Assembly (NCBI RefSeq): GCF_004307015.1
Contig: NZ_SIJL01000010.1
Span: 1-64,000, forward strand
Reading direction: 5' to 3'
Source: Thermus thermamylovorans
Lineage (GTDB): Bacteria > Deinococcota > Deinococci > Deinococcales > Thermaceae
Length of the DNA stretch: 64,000 nucleotides
Positions 52,064 to 62,794 of this stretch are shown here, in pieces. The translations under genes and the position numbers were made by a program. The notes beneath the pieces are model-generated. The model was not told where the DNA came from and searched no databases. It was given only the letters and a program-made list of their open reading frames with translations. Each line of letters starts with the position of its first letter. Position 1 is the first letter of the stretch.

Positions 52064-53389
52064 CTAGCCCCTTTGGCCAAAGGGCGCACGGGGAGAAAGC
52101 TTAAGGGAGGCCAAAGGCAAGGAGAACCCCACGGCGGCCCCGCCCCGGTTTTCCGCCACCGCCTGCCCCCCGTGGGCCCGGGCCACCGCCGCCACCAGGG
52201 CCAGGCCCAAGCCTGTGCCCCGCCCCCCGTGGACAAAGGGTTCGAAGACCCGGGGGAGGAGTTCCGGGGGAAAGCCGGGCCCCGCGTCTACCAACCAGAG
52301 CCAAAGCCGCTCCCCCTCCAGCTGAACCTCCCCCCTAAGGGGCAAGGCCCCGTGCCGCTGGGCGTTTTCCCGAAGGTTCTCCACCGCCAGGGCCAAAAGC
52401 TCGGGATCGGCCAGGGCCACTCCCTCCCCCTTCACCTCTATGGCCCGCTCTTCCAGGAAGGCCCGAAGGTCCAAGGGGACGGGCCGGATTGTGGTGGCCT
52501 CAAGGCGAGAAAGCCGCAAAAGCCCCGCCAGGATGGCCTCCATGCGCTCCGCCTCCCGCAAGGCCCCGGCCAAGGCCCGGGGCTCGGACCTGCGCTGGAG
52601 CACCTCTAGGTAGCCCTTGAGGGCAGTCAGCGGGGTGCGCAGCTCGTGGGAGGCGTGGCGGGCAAAGCGGCGGGCCGCCTCCTCCTTCTGGGAAAGCTCG
52701 GCCAGAAGGCCTGCCACCCGGGCCAAAAGCCCGTTCAAGGCCGCCACCACCGGCTTGAGCTCCGCCACCTTGGGGTCCGGCAAGGGGGATAGGTCGGCGG
52801 GGGCCCTCTCCTTGAGGAAAAGGGTCAGGTGGGAAAGGGGCCGCAAGGCCCAGGAGAGCCCCAAGGCGGCCAGGAGGAACACCAAAAGGAGTACCCCCCC
52901 GCCCCAGGTGGCGTAGAGGAGGAGAAGCCGCCGGCCCAGGCCCGCCGCCCCCTCTAGGGGCACCGCCAAGCCGAACCCGCCCCCCTCCCAGGGGAGAGCC
53001 ACGAAGAGCACCCCCCGGTGGACCCCTTGGTAGGCCCGCCCTTCCGCCAAGACCCGCGGCAGGTCCGGGGGAAGCTCCCAAGCCTCCAGCTGGGTAAAGG
53101 CGATCCCTTCCCCTACCACGAATCCCACCCCGCCCCCCAGGGTCTGCCCCAAGCGGAAAAGCTCCAAAAGAAGGGCCTCCACCGGCTGTTCCCGCGGGGA
53201 GGGGGTCTCCAGCAACCCCTCCTCCCGCAGGAGGAAGAGCCGGGCGTAAAGGGCCCGCCTCAGGTCCTCCGCCGCCGCCCGCTCCGCTTCCCTTGCCGAG
53301 AGGAGGGCCAGGGGCAGGGCCAAGAGGAGGAGGGCCAGAAGGAAGAGGGTAAAGAGCCTGGCCCTAAGGGAGGCAAAGACGGTAGCCAT
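52064..53389 (-). CDS. Two-component sensor histidine kinase
   Basis: A 441-residue membrane kinase. TM1 is at about residues 10-31, a periplasmic domain at 32-150, and TM2 at about 154-180, then a HAMP-like linker. The phosphoacceptor is H248 in SHELRTPLTALKGY. The ATP domain has an N-box ENLRENAQRHG (weakened: usual N-x-x-x-N kept), G1 VDAGPGFP and G2 GRGTGLGLALV. It overlaps the response regulator by 26 nt. What the external domain senses is unknown. Confidence 0.94.
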   Translation of the reverse strand: MATVFASLRARLFTLFLLALLLLALPLALLSAREAERAAAEDLRRALYARLFLLREEGLLETPSPREQPVEALLLELFRLGQTLGGGVGFVVGEGIAFTQLEAWELPPDLPRVLAEGRAYQGVHRGVLFVALPWEGGGFGLAVPLEGAAGLGRRLLLLYATWGGGVLLLVFLLAALGLSWALRPLSHLTLFLKERAPADLSPLPDPKVAELKPVVAALNGLLARVAGLLAELSQKEEAARRFARHASHELRTPLTALKGYLEVLQRRSEPRALAGALREAERMEAILAGLLRLSRLEATTIRPVPLDLRAFLEERAIEVKGEGVALADPELLALAVENLRENAQRHGALPLRGEVQLEGERLWLWLVDAGPGFPPELLPRVFEPFVHGGRGTGLGLALVAAVARAHGGQAVAENRGGAAVGFSLPLASLKLSPRAPFGQRG

Positions 53390-54008
53390 AGCCGCGCACC
53401 GTCTGGATGGGACCGGGCTCCCCCAAGGCCTTGCGCAGGAGGGAGAGGTGGACCTCGAGGGTGGCAGGCTCCACAGGCTCCCCCCAGACCTTGAGCATCA
53501 GGGCCTCCTTGGGGATGACCTCCTCTGGGGCCTCCAAGAAGGCCCGGAGGAGGAGGAAGGCCTTGGGGGGAAGGGCAAGCCGCCTCTTTCCGCGGTAGGC
53601 CTCCATGCGCCGGGGGTAGAGGCGGAGGTCCTTGTAGACGAGAACTTCCGCTTGCCTGTGGGCCCGCCGGTGCAGGGCCTCGAGGCGGGCCAAAAGCTCC
53701 TGCAGGCTATAGGGCTTCACCAGGTAGTCGTCGGCCCCCTCCTTCAAGCCCTTCACCCGCCACTCCACCGCGTCCAAGGCGGTGAGCATAAGCACCGGCA
53801 CCTCCGAGCGGGCGCGGATCTCCCTGAGGAGGGCAAACCCGTCCCCCTCGGGCAGGAGGACATCCAGGACCACGGCCTCGGCCCAGGGGAGAAACCCCAG
53901 GGCCTCCTTCGGGCCCCAGGCGGCCCGCACCTCGTGCCCTTCAAGGGAGAGGCCGAGCTCCAAGGCCTCCCGCACCCCAGGATCGTCCTCCACCACGAGC
54001 ACCCTCAT
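53364..54008 (-). CDS. OmpR/PhoB-type response regulator
   Basis: A 214-residue regulator. The receiver domain (1-118) has the acidic pair E7-D8-D9, the phosphoacceptor D49 in VVLDVLLPEGDGF, T79-type switch (MLTALDA) and the lysine K101-type in YLVKPYS. The C-terminal winged helix (about 125-214) ends in VEPATLEVHLSLLRKALGEPG and TVRGYGYRL. ATG at 54008 overlaps the Ser/Thr kinase stop by 4 nt. Such regulators are known targets of Ser/Thr kinases in other bacteria; here the gene order alone suggests it. Confidence 0.94.
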   Translation of the reverse strand: MRVLVVEDDPGVREALELGLSLEGHEVRAAWGPKEALGFLPWAEAVVLDVLLPEGDGFALLREIRARSEVPVLMLTALDAVEWRVKGLKEGADDYLVKPYSLQELLARLEALHRRAHRQAEVLVYKDLRLYPRRMEAYRGKRRLALPPKAFLLLRAFLEAPEEVIPKEALMLKVWGEPVEPATLEVHLSLLRKALGEPGPIQTVRGYGYRLCLP

Positions 54009-55960
54009 GCCGGCTTCTGCCAAAGGCTAAGGGACCGCACCGGGGCGTAGACCTCCAGAGGCGGCAGGGCCTCGCCGGTCCTGAGGTCGATGCGGTGGAC
54101 CCGGCTCGCCCCCCGCCGCGCCGCGTAGAGGACCCCCCCAAGGGGCAAAAGCTCCACCAGGCTCATCCGGTCCTCCCCCTCCAGGAGGGGGAGGGCGTAG
54201 GAGGCCAGAAGGGCCCCCGAGAGATCTACCACCCGCACCTTGGCCGCCTCCACGTCGTAAAGGTAAAGCCGCTCCCCCGCCACCCCCACCCCGCCCAAAA
54301 GCCTCAGCTCCCCGCTCTCCTTGGTGCGGCGGAAGGCGTAGCGGGAGAGGTAACGGCCCTCAGGGGTGAGGCGCTGCACCTGGCGGTTGCCGTAGTCCAG
54401 GACGAAGAGGTGCTCCCCCGCCGCCACCAGGGCCTTGGGGTCTTGGAAGGTGCCCCGCCCTGGGCCCTGGCCGCCGAAGCGCCCCTGGTACTGCCCCTTC
54501 AGGTCCAGGCGGCTGATGGTGGCGGTCTCCCCGTCCAGGACGAAGAGGGTGCCGTCCGCCACCGCCAGGGCCAGGGGGAAGAGGAACTCCCCGGGCCTCA
54601 TCCCGTAGGGCCCGGCGGAGAGGAGGAGCTCCCCTTCCGGGGAGAAGCGGTGCAGGAGCTTGGCCCCGTGTTCGAAGACGGCGACCCAGATCCCCCCCTC
54701 GGGGTCGGCGGCGGCGGCCAGGGGAGGGGCGGGGAAGTGGCCGGGGGAGGAACCGATGCCGGAAAGGAGCCTCGCGGCGGTGCCCTCCATGTCCAGGAGA
54801 CGCACCGTGCCCTTTTTGGCCTCCACCCCCAGGAGGAGGTAGTGGGGGTGGGGCAGGCCCTTTTCCTCTTGCCAAGGCCCCTCGAGGCCCCGGATCACCT
54901 CCTCCAGGCTGGGGCGCTTGGCCGGGTCCTTCTCCAGCATCCTGAGGACCAGGTCGGAAAGGGCCTGGGGGATCTCCGGGCGGAGCTGCTTGGGCGGGGT
55001 GGGCACCTGGAAGATCTGCTGGTGGATGACGGTCTCGTACCCCCCGGTGAAGGGAGGCTGGCCGGTCAGGGTCTCGTAGAGGACGATCCCCAGGGAGTAG
55101 ATGTCCGAACGGTGGTCCAGCTTCTGCCCCTTGGCCTGCTCCGGGCTCATGTAGACCGGGGTGCCGATGCGGGCCCCGGTGATGGTGAGACGGGTGAGCA
55201 CCTTCCCCGCGGCGATGCCGAAGTCCATGAGGCGCACGCCCCGGGGGTCCACCCCGTCCTCCCGCAAAGCCCCCCGGAGGACCATGACGTTCCCCGGCTT
55301 GATGTCCCGGTGGACGATGCCCTGGGCGTGGATGTGGCGGAGGGCGTCCGCCACCCGGGCGAGGACGGCCACCGCCTGCTTGAGGCTTAGCCGCCGTTCC
55401 TCGATGAGCTTGTCCAGCCCCTCCCCGTCCAGGAACTCCATGGCGATGTAGTGGACCCCCTCCACCTGGCCGTGGTCGTAGACCTTGACGATGGCGGGGT
55501 GGTCCATCCGGGAGAGCACCTCGGCCTCCCGGTGGAAGCGGCGCACGAAGCGGGGATCCCCCACAAACCGCTCCTGGGGCACCTTGAGGGCCACCAACCG
55601 GCCCGTCTTCCTGTCCTTGGCCTTGTAGACGGTGGCCATGCCCCCCAGGCCCACCTTTTCCAGGATCTCGTAGCGGCCGGAGAGGGCCTCGGCCTCCTCT
55701 CTGGCCTGGGGCCGGCCCGGCCGCCCATCGGCGGGGGGTGGGCGCCGCCTGGGCCTCCGGCGGGGGGCCAGGTAGACCCGGGGGGCCACCAGGACCCCGA
55801 GGCCCAGGAGGAGCCAAGGCCAAAGGGGCTCCCCCCGCACCCCCGTGGCCCAGCCCGCCCCGACCAGGAGGGCCAGTAAGAGGAAGAGGGGCCAAGGGGC
55901 AAGCCGGGAGACCAGGAGGGCGGTAAGCAGGACCAGGAGGAGGGCCAAAAGCCAGTGCAT
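54005..55960 (-). CDS. Ser/Thr protein kinase with NHL-type beta-propeller
   Basis: A 651-residue membrane kinase. Residues 1-64 hold two or three membrane helices, followed by an Arg-rich stop-transfer region (RRRPRRRP). The Hanks-type domain spans about 97-360: glycine loop VGLGGMATVY, K126 in VALKV, H217-R-D219-I-K-P-G-N, D247-F-G and the activation loop ending in YMSPEQ. Residues about 375-651 form NHL/six-bladed propeller repeats (PGEFLFPLALAV, DPKALVAAGEHLFVLD). No membrane helix separates kinase and propeller, so both should be cytoplasmic. ATG at 55960 overlaps the phosphatase stop (TGATG). Confidence 0.92.
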   Translation of the reverse strand: MHWLLALLLVLLTALLVSRLAPWPLFLLLALLVGAGWATGVRGEPLWPWLLLGLGVLVAPRVYLAPRRRPRRRPPPADGRPGRPQAREEAEALSGRYEILEKVGLGGMATVYKAKDRKTGRLVALKVPQERFVGDPRFVRRFHREAEVLSRMDHPAIVKVYDHGQVEGVHYIAMEFLDGEGLDKLIEERRLSLKQAVAVLARVADALRHIHAQGIVHRDIKPGNVMVLRGALREDGVDPRGVRLMDFGIAAGKVLTRLTITGARIGTPVYMSPEQAKGQKLDHRSDIYSLGIVLYETLTGQPPFTGGYETVIHQQIFQVPTPPKQLRPEIPQALSDLVLRMLEKDPAKRPSLEEVIRGLEGPWQEEKGLPHPHYLLLGVEAKKGTVRLLDMEGTAARLLSGIGSSPGHFPAPPLAAAADPEGGIWVAVFEHGAKLLHRFSPEGELLLSAGPYGMRPGEFLFPLALAVADGTLFVLDGETATISRLDLKGQYQGRFGGQGPGRGTFQDPKALVAAGEHLFVLDYGNRQVQRLTPEGRYLSRYAFRRTKESGELRLLGGVGVAGERLYLYDVEAAKVRVVDLSGALLASYALPLLEGEDRMSLVELLPLGGVLYAARRGASRVHRIDLRTGEALPPLEVYAPVRSLSLWQKPA

Positions 55961-56724
55961 CACTCCACCCTCATGGCCACAGCGGTCACATTGTCATCGC
56001 CTCCCCGGCGGAGGGCCTCGGAGAGGAGGGCCTCGAGACCCCTTTGGAGGTCGCGGCCCAGGCACCACTCCTCCTCGGGGACCAAACCGTAGAGCCCATC
56101 GGTCACCAGGAGCACCCCTTCCCCCGGCAAAAGCCGCACCTCCTTGAGGTCGAACCGGGCCCCGGGCAGGCCCAAAGCCCGGGTGAGGACGTTGCGGTAA
56201 GGATGGCGCTCGGCCTCCGTGGGGGTGAGCAACCCCTCCTTGAGGCGCTCCGCCACCCAGGAGTGGTCCTCGGTCAGGCGTTCCAGGCCGCCCGGGCCCA
56301 GCCGGTAAGCCCGGGAGTCCCCGATGTGGCCCACCACCCCTTCCCGGGTCCAGTCAGCGTAGAGGAAGGCGGTGAGGGTGGTGCCCATGCCCCGGTACTC
56401 CGGCCTTTCCGCCTCCTTCTCCACCCGCTTCTGGGCCAGGGCCAGGGCCTTTTCCATCACCCGGGAAAGCCCCACCGCGGGGCGGTCTCCCTTGAGGTGA
56501 TCGGCATAGGCGCGCATAGCCTCGGAAAGCGCCTCGATGGCCACCTTGCTGGCCCGCTCTCCCGCCTCCAGGCCCCCCATGCCGTCGGCCACCGCCAGGA
56601 GGAGGAGGTTGCCCTGGGGCACCTCCAGGCGCAGCACCCGGTGAAAGTCCTCGTTGTTCTGGCGGCGGCCCACGTGGGAAACGGCGGCCACGCTGAACCG
56701 GGGAGCCAGGCGCATCAGGTCCAT
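55960..56724 (-). CDS. PP2C-type Ser/Thr phosphatase
   Basis: A 254-residue metal-dependent phosphatase that reverses Ser/Thr phosphorylation. Motifs: RRQNNEDFHRVL, VADGMGGLEAGERAS (metal-binding Asp), GMGTTLTAFL, GHIGDSRAYRL, VTDGLYGLV and GDDNVTAVAM. It is the first gene of the operon and overlaps the kinase by one base, so the opposing enzymes are made together. ATG at 56715 is an alternative start. Its promoter region overlaps that of the divergent unknown gene. Confidence 0.95.
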   Translation of the reverse strand: MDLMRLAPRFSVAAVSHVGRRQNNEDFHRVLRLEVPQGNLLLLAVADGMGGLEAGERASKVAIEALSEAMRAYADHLKGDRPAVGLSRVMEKALALAQKRVEKEAERPEYRGMGTTLTAFLYADWTREGVVGHIGDSRAYRLGPGGLERLTEDHSWVAERLKEGLLTPTEAERHPYRNVLTRALGLPGARFDLKEVRLLPGEGVLLVTDGLYGLVPEEEWCLGRDLQRGLEALLSEALRRGGDDNVTAVAMRVE

Positions 56725-56741
56725 TGTACTAGGATGGAGGG
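56725..56741. promoter_or_regulatory. Overlapping divergent promoter
   Basis: TAGGAT (56730-56735) is 6 nt before the GTG of the plus-strand gene. On the minus strand CATCCT covers the same bases, 6 nt before the phosphatase ATG, and TAGTAC (56726-56731) is another option. Only 17 nt separate the two start codons. Confidence 0.5.
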
Positions 56742-58457
56742 GTGGACCCCCTGGCGGACCTGGTGGACCTCTACGAGTACCGGGTGGAGGACCTGCTGGC
56801 GGGGCGTAGCCCCAAAGGGGGCAAGAAGGCCCTGCTCCGGCTTAGGGCCCAGCTGGCCGAGGCCCGCCTCCCAGGCCCTCTGGCCAAACGGTTCCGCCAG
56901 GCGGACGCCCGCTTCCGCGCCCTGAGGGCAAAGCCCGCGGAACCTCCCCTGGACCTGACCAGCCTGATGCCCGAGGACCTCTCCCCCCCGCCCCAAAGGG
57001 AAGCCCAACCAGCCCTGCAGACCATGGCCCTCAAGGTCTGGCGGCTCCTCACGGAGCGGGAGGTGCGGGTTAAGGCCAAGGAATTGCTCTTGGGGCGCCG
57101 GGAGGAGTTACGGCTCATCCACGCCTTTTTGCAAAACTACCTGGACTACCGGGAGAAGGAGGGCTTCCGGCGGGACTTCAACCTCTCCCGCTTCTCCCCT
57201 ACCCATGCCATCCCCTCCCTCTCGGAAAGCCTGCTGGACCTGGAGGACCCCAAGGTGGCCGAGGCCCTAGTGGCGGATTTCCTGGAAACAATCCTGAATC
57301 TACCTCGGGACCTCCCCCTTCCCCCCGAGGAAACCCGTACCTACGTCCGGCGCTTTCTGAATCGGCTCCTGGATTGGGAAGGGGCCTACGGCCTGCCCCC
57401 CAGGCGGGACCTCTTGGCCCTCAGGCGGGCCCTGGAGGAAGCCCGGCGCCTGGGCGCGGGCACCCCGGAGGTGGCCCGGCTGGAGGAGCGCCTGAGGCGG
57501 GAGGCCCAGGAGGAGAGGCGCCGCGAGCTCCTCTTGGAGGAGGAGCGGGGGCGTTTCCGCGTGGCCCTGGAGAAGGTGCTGGCCCTCCTCAGCCTCCTCC
57601 CGAGCCCCCAAGGGGAGACTCCCTGGCCGCGGGTGCCCGAACCAGGCCGGCTGGAGGAGAACCTCGCCACCCTGCCCCTGGCGCCGGGCCGCATCCCCTT
57701 AGGCCCCCTCACCCTCACCTTGAGCCAGGTGGAGGGCACCTGGCACCTGGGCCTGGGGGGGGAGGACTACCCCCTGGGGGTGGACTCGGACACCCTGGTG
57801 ATCCCCTGGGAAGACCTCGAGGTCCTCGCCGTCCGGGAAGGGGGGCTCCTCCACCTGCGGCTGGAGGCCCGCAGCGGGCTGCGCCTTTACGAGCTCCTGG
57901 CCGAGGGGCGGATCCTAGCCCTTCTCCTCCGCCCCGAAGGGGATTACGCCCACCTGCGGCTCCTCCGGGCCCTTTCCGCGCGGCTCAAAGGGGAGTTCAG
58001 CCCTCAGGCCTTTGGACCCGATCTGGCGGAGAAATACCGCCAGGCCCCCGAAGAAACCCTCCAGGACTTCGCCCGCAAGGTGCTGGAACTGGCCCTGAAA
58101 CGCCTGGGACCCCTGGATCCCGGCCCCCCCCTTTCGGAGGTGGGCCAGGCCCTGGGCCTGGGGAAGGAAGCGGAGGCTTTGGCCGAGGCCCTGAAGGCCT
58201 ACTTAGGCCGCCGCCCCCCCACCCGGGAAACCCTGGGGGGGGAGGTACACCTCCTCTCCCTCTCCCCGGAACCCGCCTCCTTGAGGGTGGGGCAGAGCGT
58301 CCTCTTCCTGAGGCTGCGGGAGGACGCCGCCTACATCGGCCAGGCGGGGGAGGTGCCCCGGAGGCTTAAGGACCTCCTGGTTTACCGCCTGGCCGAAGGC
58401 AGCCTGATCCTGGTGCGGGAGGGGTCGCGGGTAGCCTACCTCGTGGCGGAAACCTAA
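56742..58457 (+). CDS. Large uncharacterised protein beside the kinase-phosphatase operon
   Basis: A 571-residue soluble protein, not recognised. The N-terminus (1-110) is helical with basic stretches, 110-290 is helical and charged, and includes a coiled-coil-like part (ARLEERLRREAQEERRRELL, about 245-265). Residues about 310-420 look like beta-strands, and the C-terminal 150 residues are mixed alpha/beta. No signal peptide, membrane helix, cysteine cluster or known ATP motif is seen. Thr- and Ser-rich spots exist, so it could be a kinase substrate. It shares a 17-nt promoter region with the PP2C gene. Confidence 0.72.
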   Translation: MDPLADLVDLYEYRVEDLLAGRSPKGGKKALLRLRAQLAEARLPGPLAKRFRQADARFRALRAKPAEPPLDLTSLMPEDLSPPPQREAQPALQTMALKVWRLLTEREVRVKAKELLLGRREELRLIHAFLQNYLDYREKEGFRRDFNLSRFSPTHAIPSLSESLLDLEDPKVAEALVADFLETILNLPRDLPLPPEETRTYVRRFLNRLLDWEGAYGLPPRRDLLALRRALEEARRLGAGTPEVARLEERLRREAQEERRRELLLEEERGRFRVALEKVLALLSLLPSPQGETPWPRVPEPGRLEENLATLPLAPGRIPLGPLTLTLSQVEGTWHLGLGGEDYPLGVDSDTLVIPWEDLEVLAVREGGLLHLRLEARSGLRLYELLAEGRILALLLRPEGDYAHLRLLRALSARLKGEFSPQAFGPDLAEKYRQAPEETLQDFARKVLELALKRLGPLDPGPPLSEVGQALGLGKEAEALAEALKAYLGRRPPTRETLGGEVHLLSLSPEPASLRVGQSVLFLRLREDAAYIGQAGEVPRRLKDLLVYRLAEGSLILVREGSRVAYLVAET

Positions 58458-58487
58458 AGGCCAGGGATACGCCCTTCCCTTTTCGCG

Positions 58488-58505
58488 GCGCGGCAACCTC
58501 CGCGC
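58488..58505. terminator. Short hairpin between convergent genes
   Basis: GCGCGG and CCGCGC pair around a 6-nt loop in the 56-nt gap between the unknown gene and purF. Confidence 0.35.
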
Positions 58506-58513
58506 GCGGCCAC

Positions 58514-59903
<1,390 letters not shown>

Positions 59904-59911
<8 letters not shown>

Positions 59912-62081
59912 CCAGCACCTCCCGCAAGGGCCTCTGCCAAACAGCGAGCAGCTCGGCCACCCCCCACTCTAGCACCCCTTCCGGGGTCAGGACCGTGAGG
60001 GTGCTCCCCCCCGTTTCCCCCAGGACCCGGTAGGGGAGGCCGAGCTCCTCCAGGCGGAGGGTCGCCTCCTGGAGGTCCTCCTTGGCCACGGTGAAGAGGA
60101 CGCGGCTCGGGGCCTCCCCGAAGAGGGCCTTAAGCCCCCTTTCCCGCACCTCCACCGTGGCCCCCAGGCCGTAGGGGAAGGCCATCTCCGCCAGGGCCAC
60201 CAGGAGGCCGCCTTCCGCCAGGTCGTGGGCGGTCCGGGTGAGGCCCAGGGCGATGAGCTCGCGGATGGCCTCCTGGACCTGGCGCTCCCGCGCGAGGTCC
60301 AAAGGCGGCGGGTGGCCCAGCTCCCGCCCGGTGAGGAGGTAGAGGACCTCGCTGGCCCCCAGGTGGCCCCGCTCCTCCCCGAGGAGGAGGATCACCTCCC
60401 CGGGCTTGCGGAAGCCCATCTCCGCCCGGCGGCGCACGTCCAGCACCCCCACCACCCCCACCATGGCCGTGGGGGGGATGCGGCGCCCGCCGCTTTCGTT
60501 GTAGAGGGAGACGTTCCCGGAAACCACCGGCACCCCTAGGGCCTCACTGGCCTCCCTGAGGCCGGCGATGGTCTCCTGGAGCTCAAAGTAACCCTCCGGG
60601 GTCTCCGGGCTTCCCAGGTTGAGGCCGTCGGTGTAGGCGAGAGGCCTCCCCCCCACCACGCTCACGTTGCGGCAGGCCTCCGCCAGGGCGTGCATGGCCC
60701 CAAGCCGGGGGTGGAGGCGGCTGTAGCGGGGGTTGTGGTCCACCTTGGCGGCGATGCCCAGGTTTGTGCCCTTTACCCACAAGACCGCTGCGTCCCCCTT
60801 GCCTGGGACCAGAGCGGTGCGGGTGCCCACCTGGTGGTCGTAGCGCTCGTAAACCGCCTCCCGGCTGGCGAGGTTGGGGGAGGCCAGGAGCCTGGGGAGG
60901 ACCTCCTGGGGGTCGGCCTCCAGGGGGGGCAGGGGGGTTTCCCGGAGCCTCCTGATCTCCGGGTCCTCCCGCCCCACCCGCACGTAGGTGGGGGCTTCCG
61001 CCAGGGCCTCCGTGGGCACCTCGGCCACCACCTCCCCCCGGAAGAGGACGCGGAAGACCCTCTCGGGGATGGTCTTGGCCACGGGCACGCAGTCCAGGCC
61101 CCAGCGCTGGAAGACCGCCTCCAGCTCCTTCTCCTTCCCCTCCTTGGGCACCAGGACCATGCGCTCCTGGCTTTCCGAGAGGAGGAGCTCGATGGGCCCC
61201 ATCCCTGCCTCCCGGGTGGGGACCTGGTCCAGGTGGAGCTCCACTCCCAGGCCCGACTTGTGGGCGAGCTCGGCGAGGCTAGAGGTGAGCCCTGCTGCCC
61301 CCATGTCCTGCACGCCTTCCACCAGGTCCCGCTCGATGGCCTCGAGGGTGGCCTCCATGAGGAGCTTCCCCAGGAAGGGGTCCCCCACCTGCACCGCCGG
61401 GCGGTCCTCCTCCTTGTCCGCGGCGAGCTCCCGGCTGGCGAAGGCCGCCCCCCCGATCCCGTCCCGCCCGGTCTTGGCCCCGGCGTAGTAGAGGGGGTGG
61501 CCCAAGGAGGCCCGGCTCCGCCTCAGGTGCTCCTCCCTCAGGAGCCCCAGGCACATGGCGTTCACCAGGGGGTTTTCCCGGTAGCCCTCGTGGAAGTGGA
61601 GGTCCCCCCCCACCGTGGGCACCCCGATGGCGTTGCCGTAGTGGGCGATGCCGGAGACCACCCCCTTGAGGAGGTAGCGGCTACGGGCGTCCTCCGGGGG
61701 GCCGAAGCGCAGGGAGTCCAGGAGGGCGATGGGCCGGGCCCCCAGGCTCATGATGTCCCGGAGGATCCCCCCCACCCCGGTGGCCGCCCCCTGGAAGGGC
61801 TCCACCGCCGAGGGGTGGTTGTGGCTTTCGATCTTGAAGGCCACCGCCCACCCCTCGCCGAGGCGCACCGCGCCCGCGTTCTCCCCCGGGCCCTGCAAGA
61901 CCGCCTCCCCCTCCTTGGGAAGCTCTTTCAGGAGGGGGCGGGAGTTCTTGTAGGCGCAGTGCTCGCTCCACATGGCCTTGAAGAGGAAGAGCTCCACCCG
62001 GTTGGGCTCCCGCCCGAGCCGCTTCCGGATCTCCCGGTACTCCTCCTCGGGGATGCCGATTTCCTTGGCGAAGGCTTCCAT
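59904..62081 (-). CDS. purL: Phosphoribosylformylglycinamidine synthase subunit PurL
   Basis: The small-type PurL (725 residues) that converts FGAR to FGAM using ATP and ammonia from Pur[35 protein letters not shown] and [13 protein letters not shown] are diagnostic; the second AIRS-like half starts around [16 protein letters not shown] at 62081 overlaps the upstream HAD gene by one base (TGATG); an open extension upstream is antisense-frame noise. Works with PurQ and PurS, both encoded upstream. Confidence 0.96.
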
Positions 62082-62794
62082 CACTCCAGAAGGGGTAGGA
62101 GCTCGCGGTGGTCCCCCACCTTGGCCGTGGGCTTGGCCTCCCCGTTCACCTCCCGGTGGCCCACGTACTGCACCGCAAAGGGGTAGCCGGTGGCGAAGGC
62201 CCCCCGGATGTCCGTCTGGGGCAGGTCGCCCACGTGGAGGGCTTCCTCCGGGGCCACGCCCAGGGCCTCGAGGGCCACCCGGAAGGCCTCCGGCCTGGGC
62301 TTTACGTAGCCCGTTTCGTCGGAGAAGCTGTAGGCCTGGAAGACCTCCAGCCCCTGCCGCCGCAGGTGCTCCCGCAGGAGGCGGCCCGGGGTCATGCCGG
62401 TGTCGGAGACCAGGGCCAGGGGGTACTTCCTGGCCAGGTCTTTCAGAACCCCCACCCCGGGAAGGGGCTTGAGGTCGGCCAGGAGGGAGGTTTCCTCCAG
62501 CCGCCTGGCGGTGAGGGCGATGAGCCCGGGGTCGTGGGGGGCTCCCAGGAGGGCGAAGATGCGGGCCACCCGGTCGTAGACCGGCATGTGCTCCCCGGCC
62601 TTCCAGGCCTCCTCGAAGGCCAAAGCGGCCTGCCGGTAGGCCTGGCGCACCTCCTCTTCCGCCGCCGGGTGCCCGGCCTCGGAAAGGGCATCCAGGAGGA
62701 TCTCGTACCGGGCGGGCATGACCTTTTCCAAAAACGCCTGCCCCTCGGTGAAGAGGGTGCCCCAGAAGTCGAAGGTGATGGCCTTGGGTTTCAT
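62081..62794 (-). CDS. HAD-superfamily hydrolase in the purine operon
   Basis: A 237-residue phosphatase-like protein. The HAD motif I is FDFWGTLF (nucleophile Asp at residue 9 and general acid replaced in the usual DxDxT by D-F-W-G-T, as in many haloacid dehalogenase types). Motif II is VSDTG, motif III includes KPRPEAFR, and motif IV is [13 protein letters not shown]. It is translationally coupled at both ends: 4-nt overlap with purQ and TGATG with purL. It may act on a nucleotide or intermediate; substrate not predictable. Confidence 0.88.
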   Translation of the reverse strand: MKPKAITFDFWGTLFTEGQAFLEKVMPARYEILLDALSEAGHPAAEEEVRQAYRQAALAFEEAWKAGEHMPVYDRVARIFALLGAPHDPGLIALTARRLEETSLLADLKPLPGVGVLKDLARKYPLALVSDTGMTPGRLLREHLRRQGLEVFQAYSFSDETGYVKPRPEAFRVALEALGVAPEEALHVGDLPQTDIRGAFATGYPFAVQYVGHREVNGEAKPTAKVGDHRELLPLLE

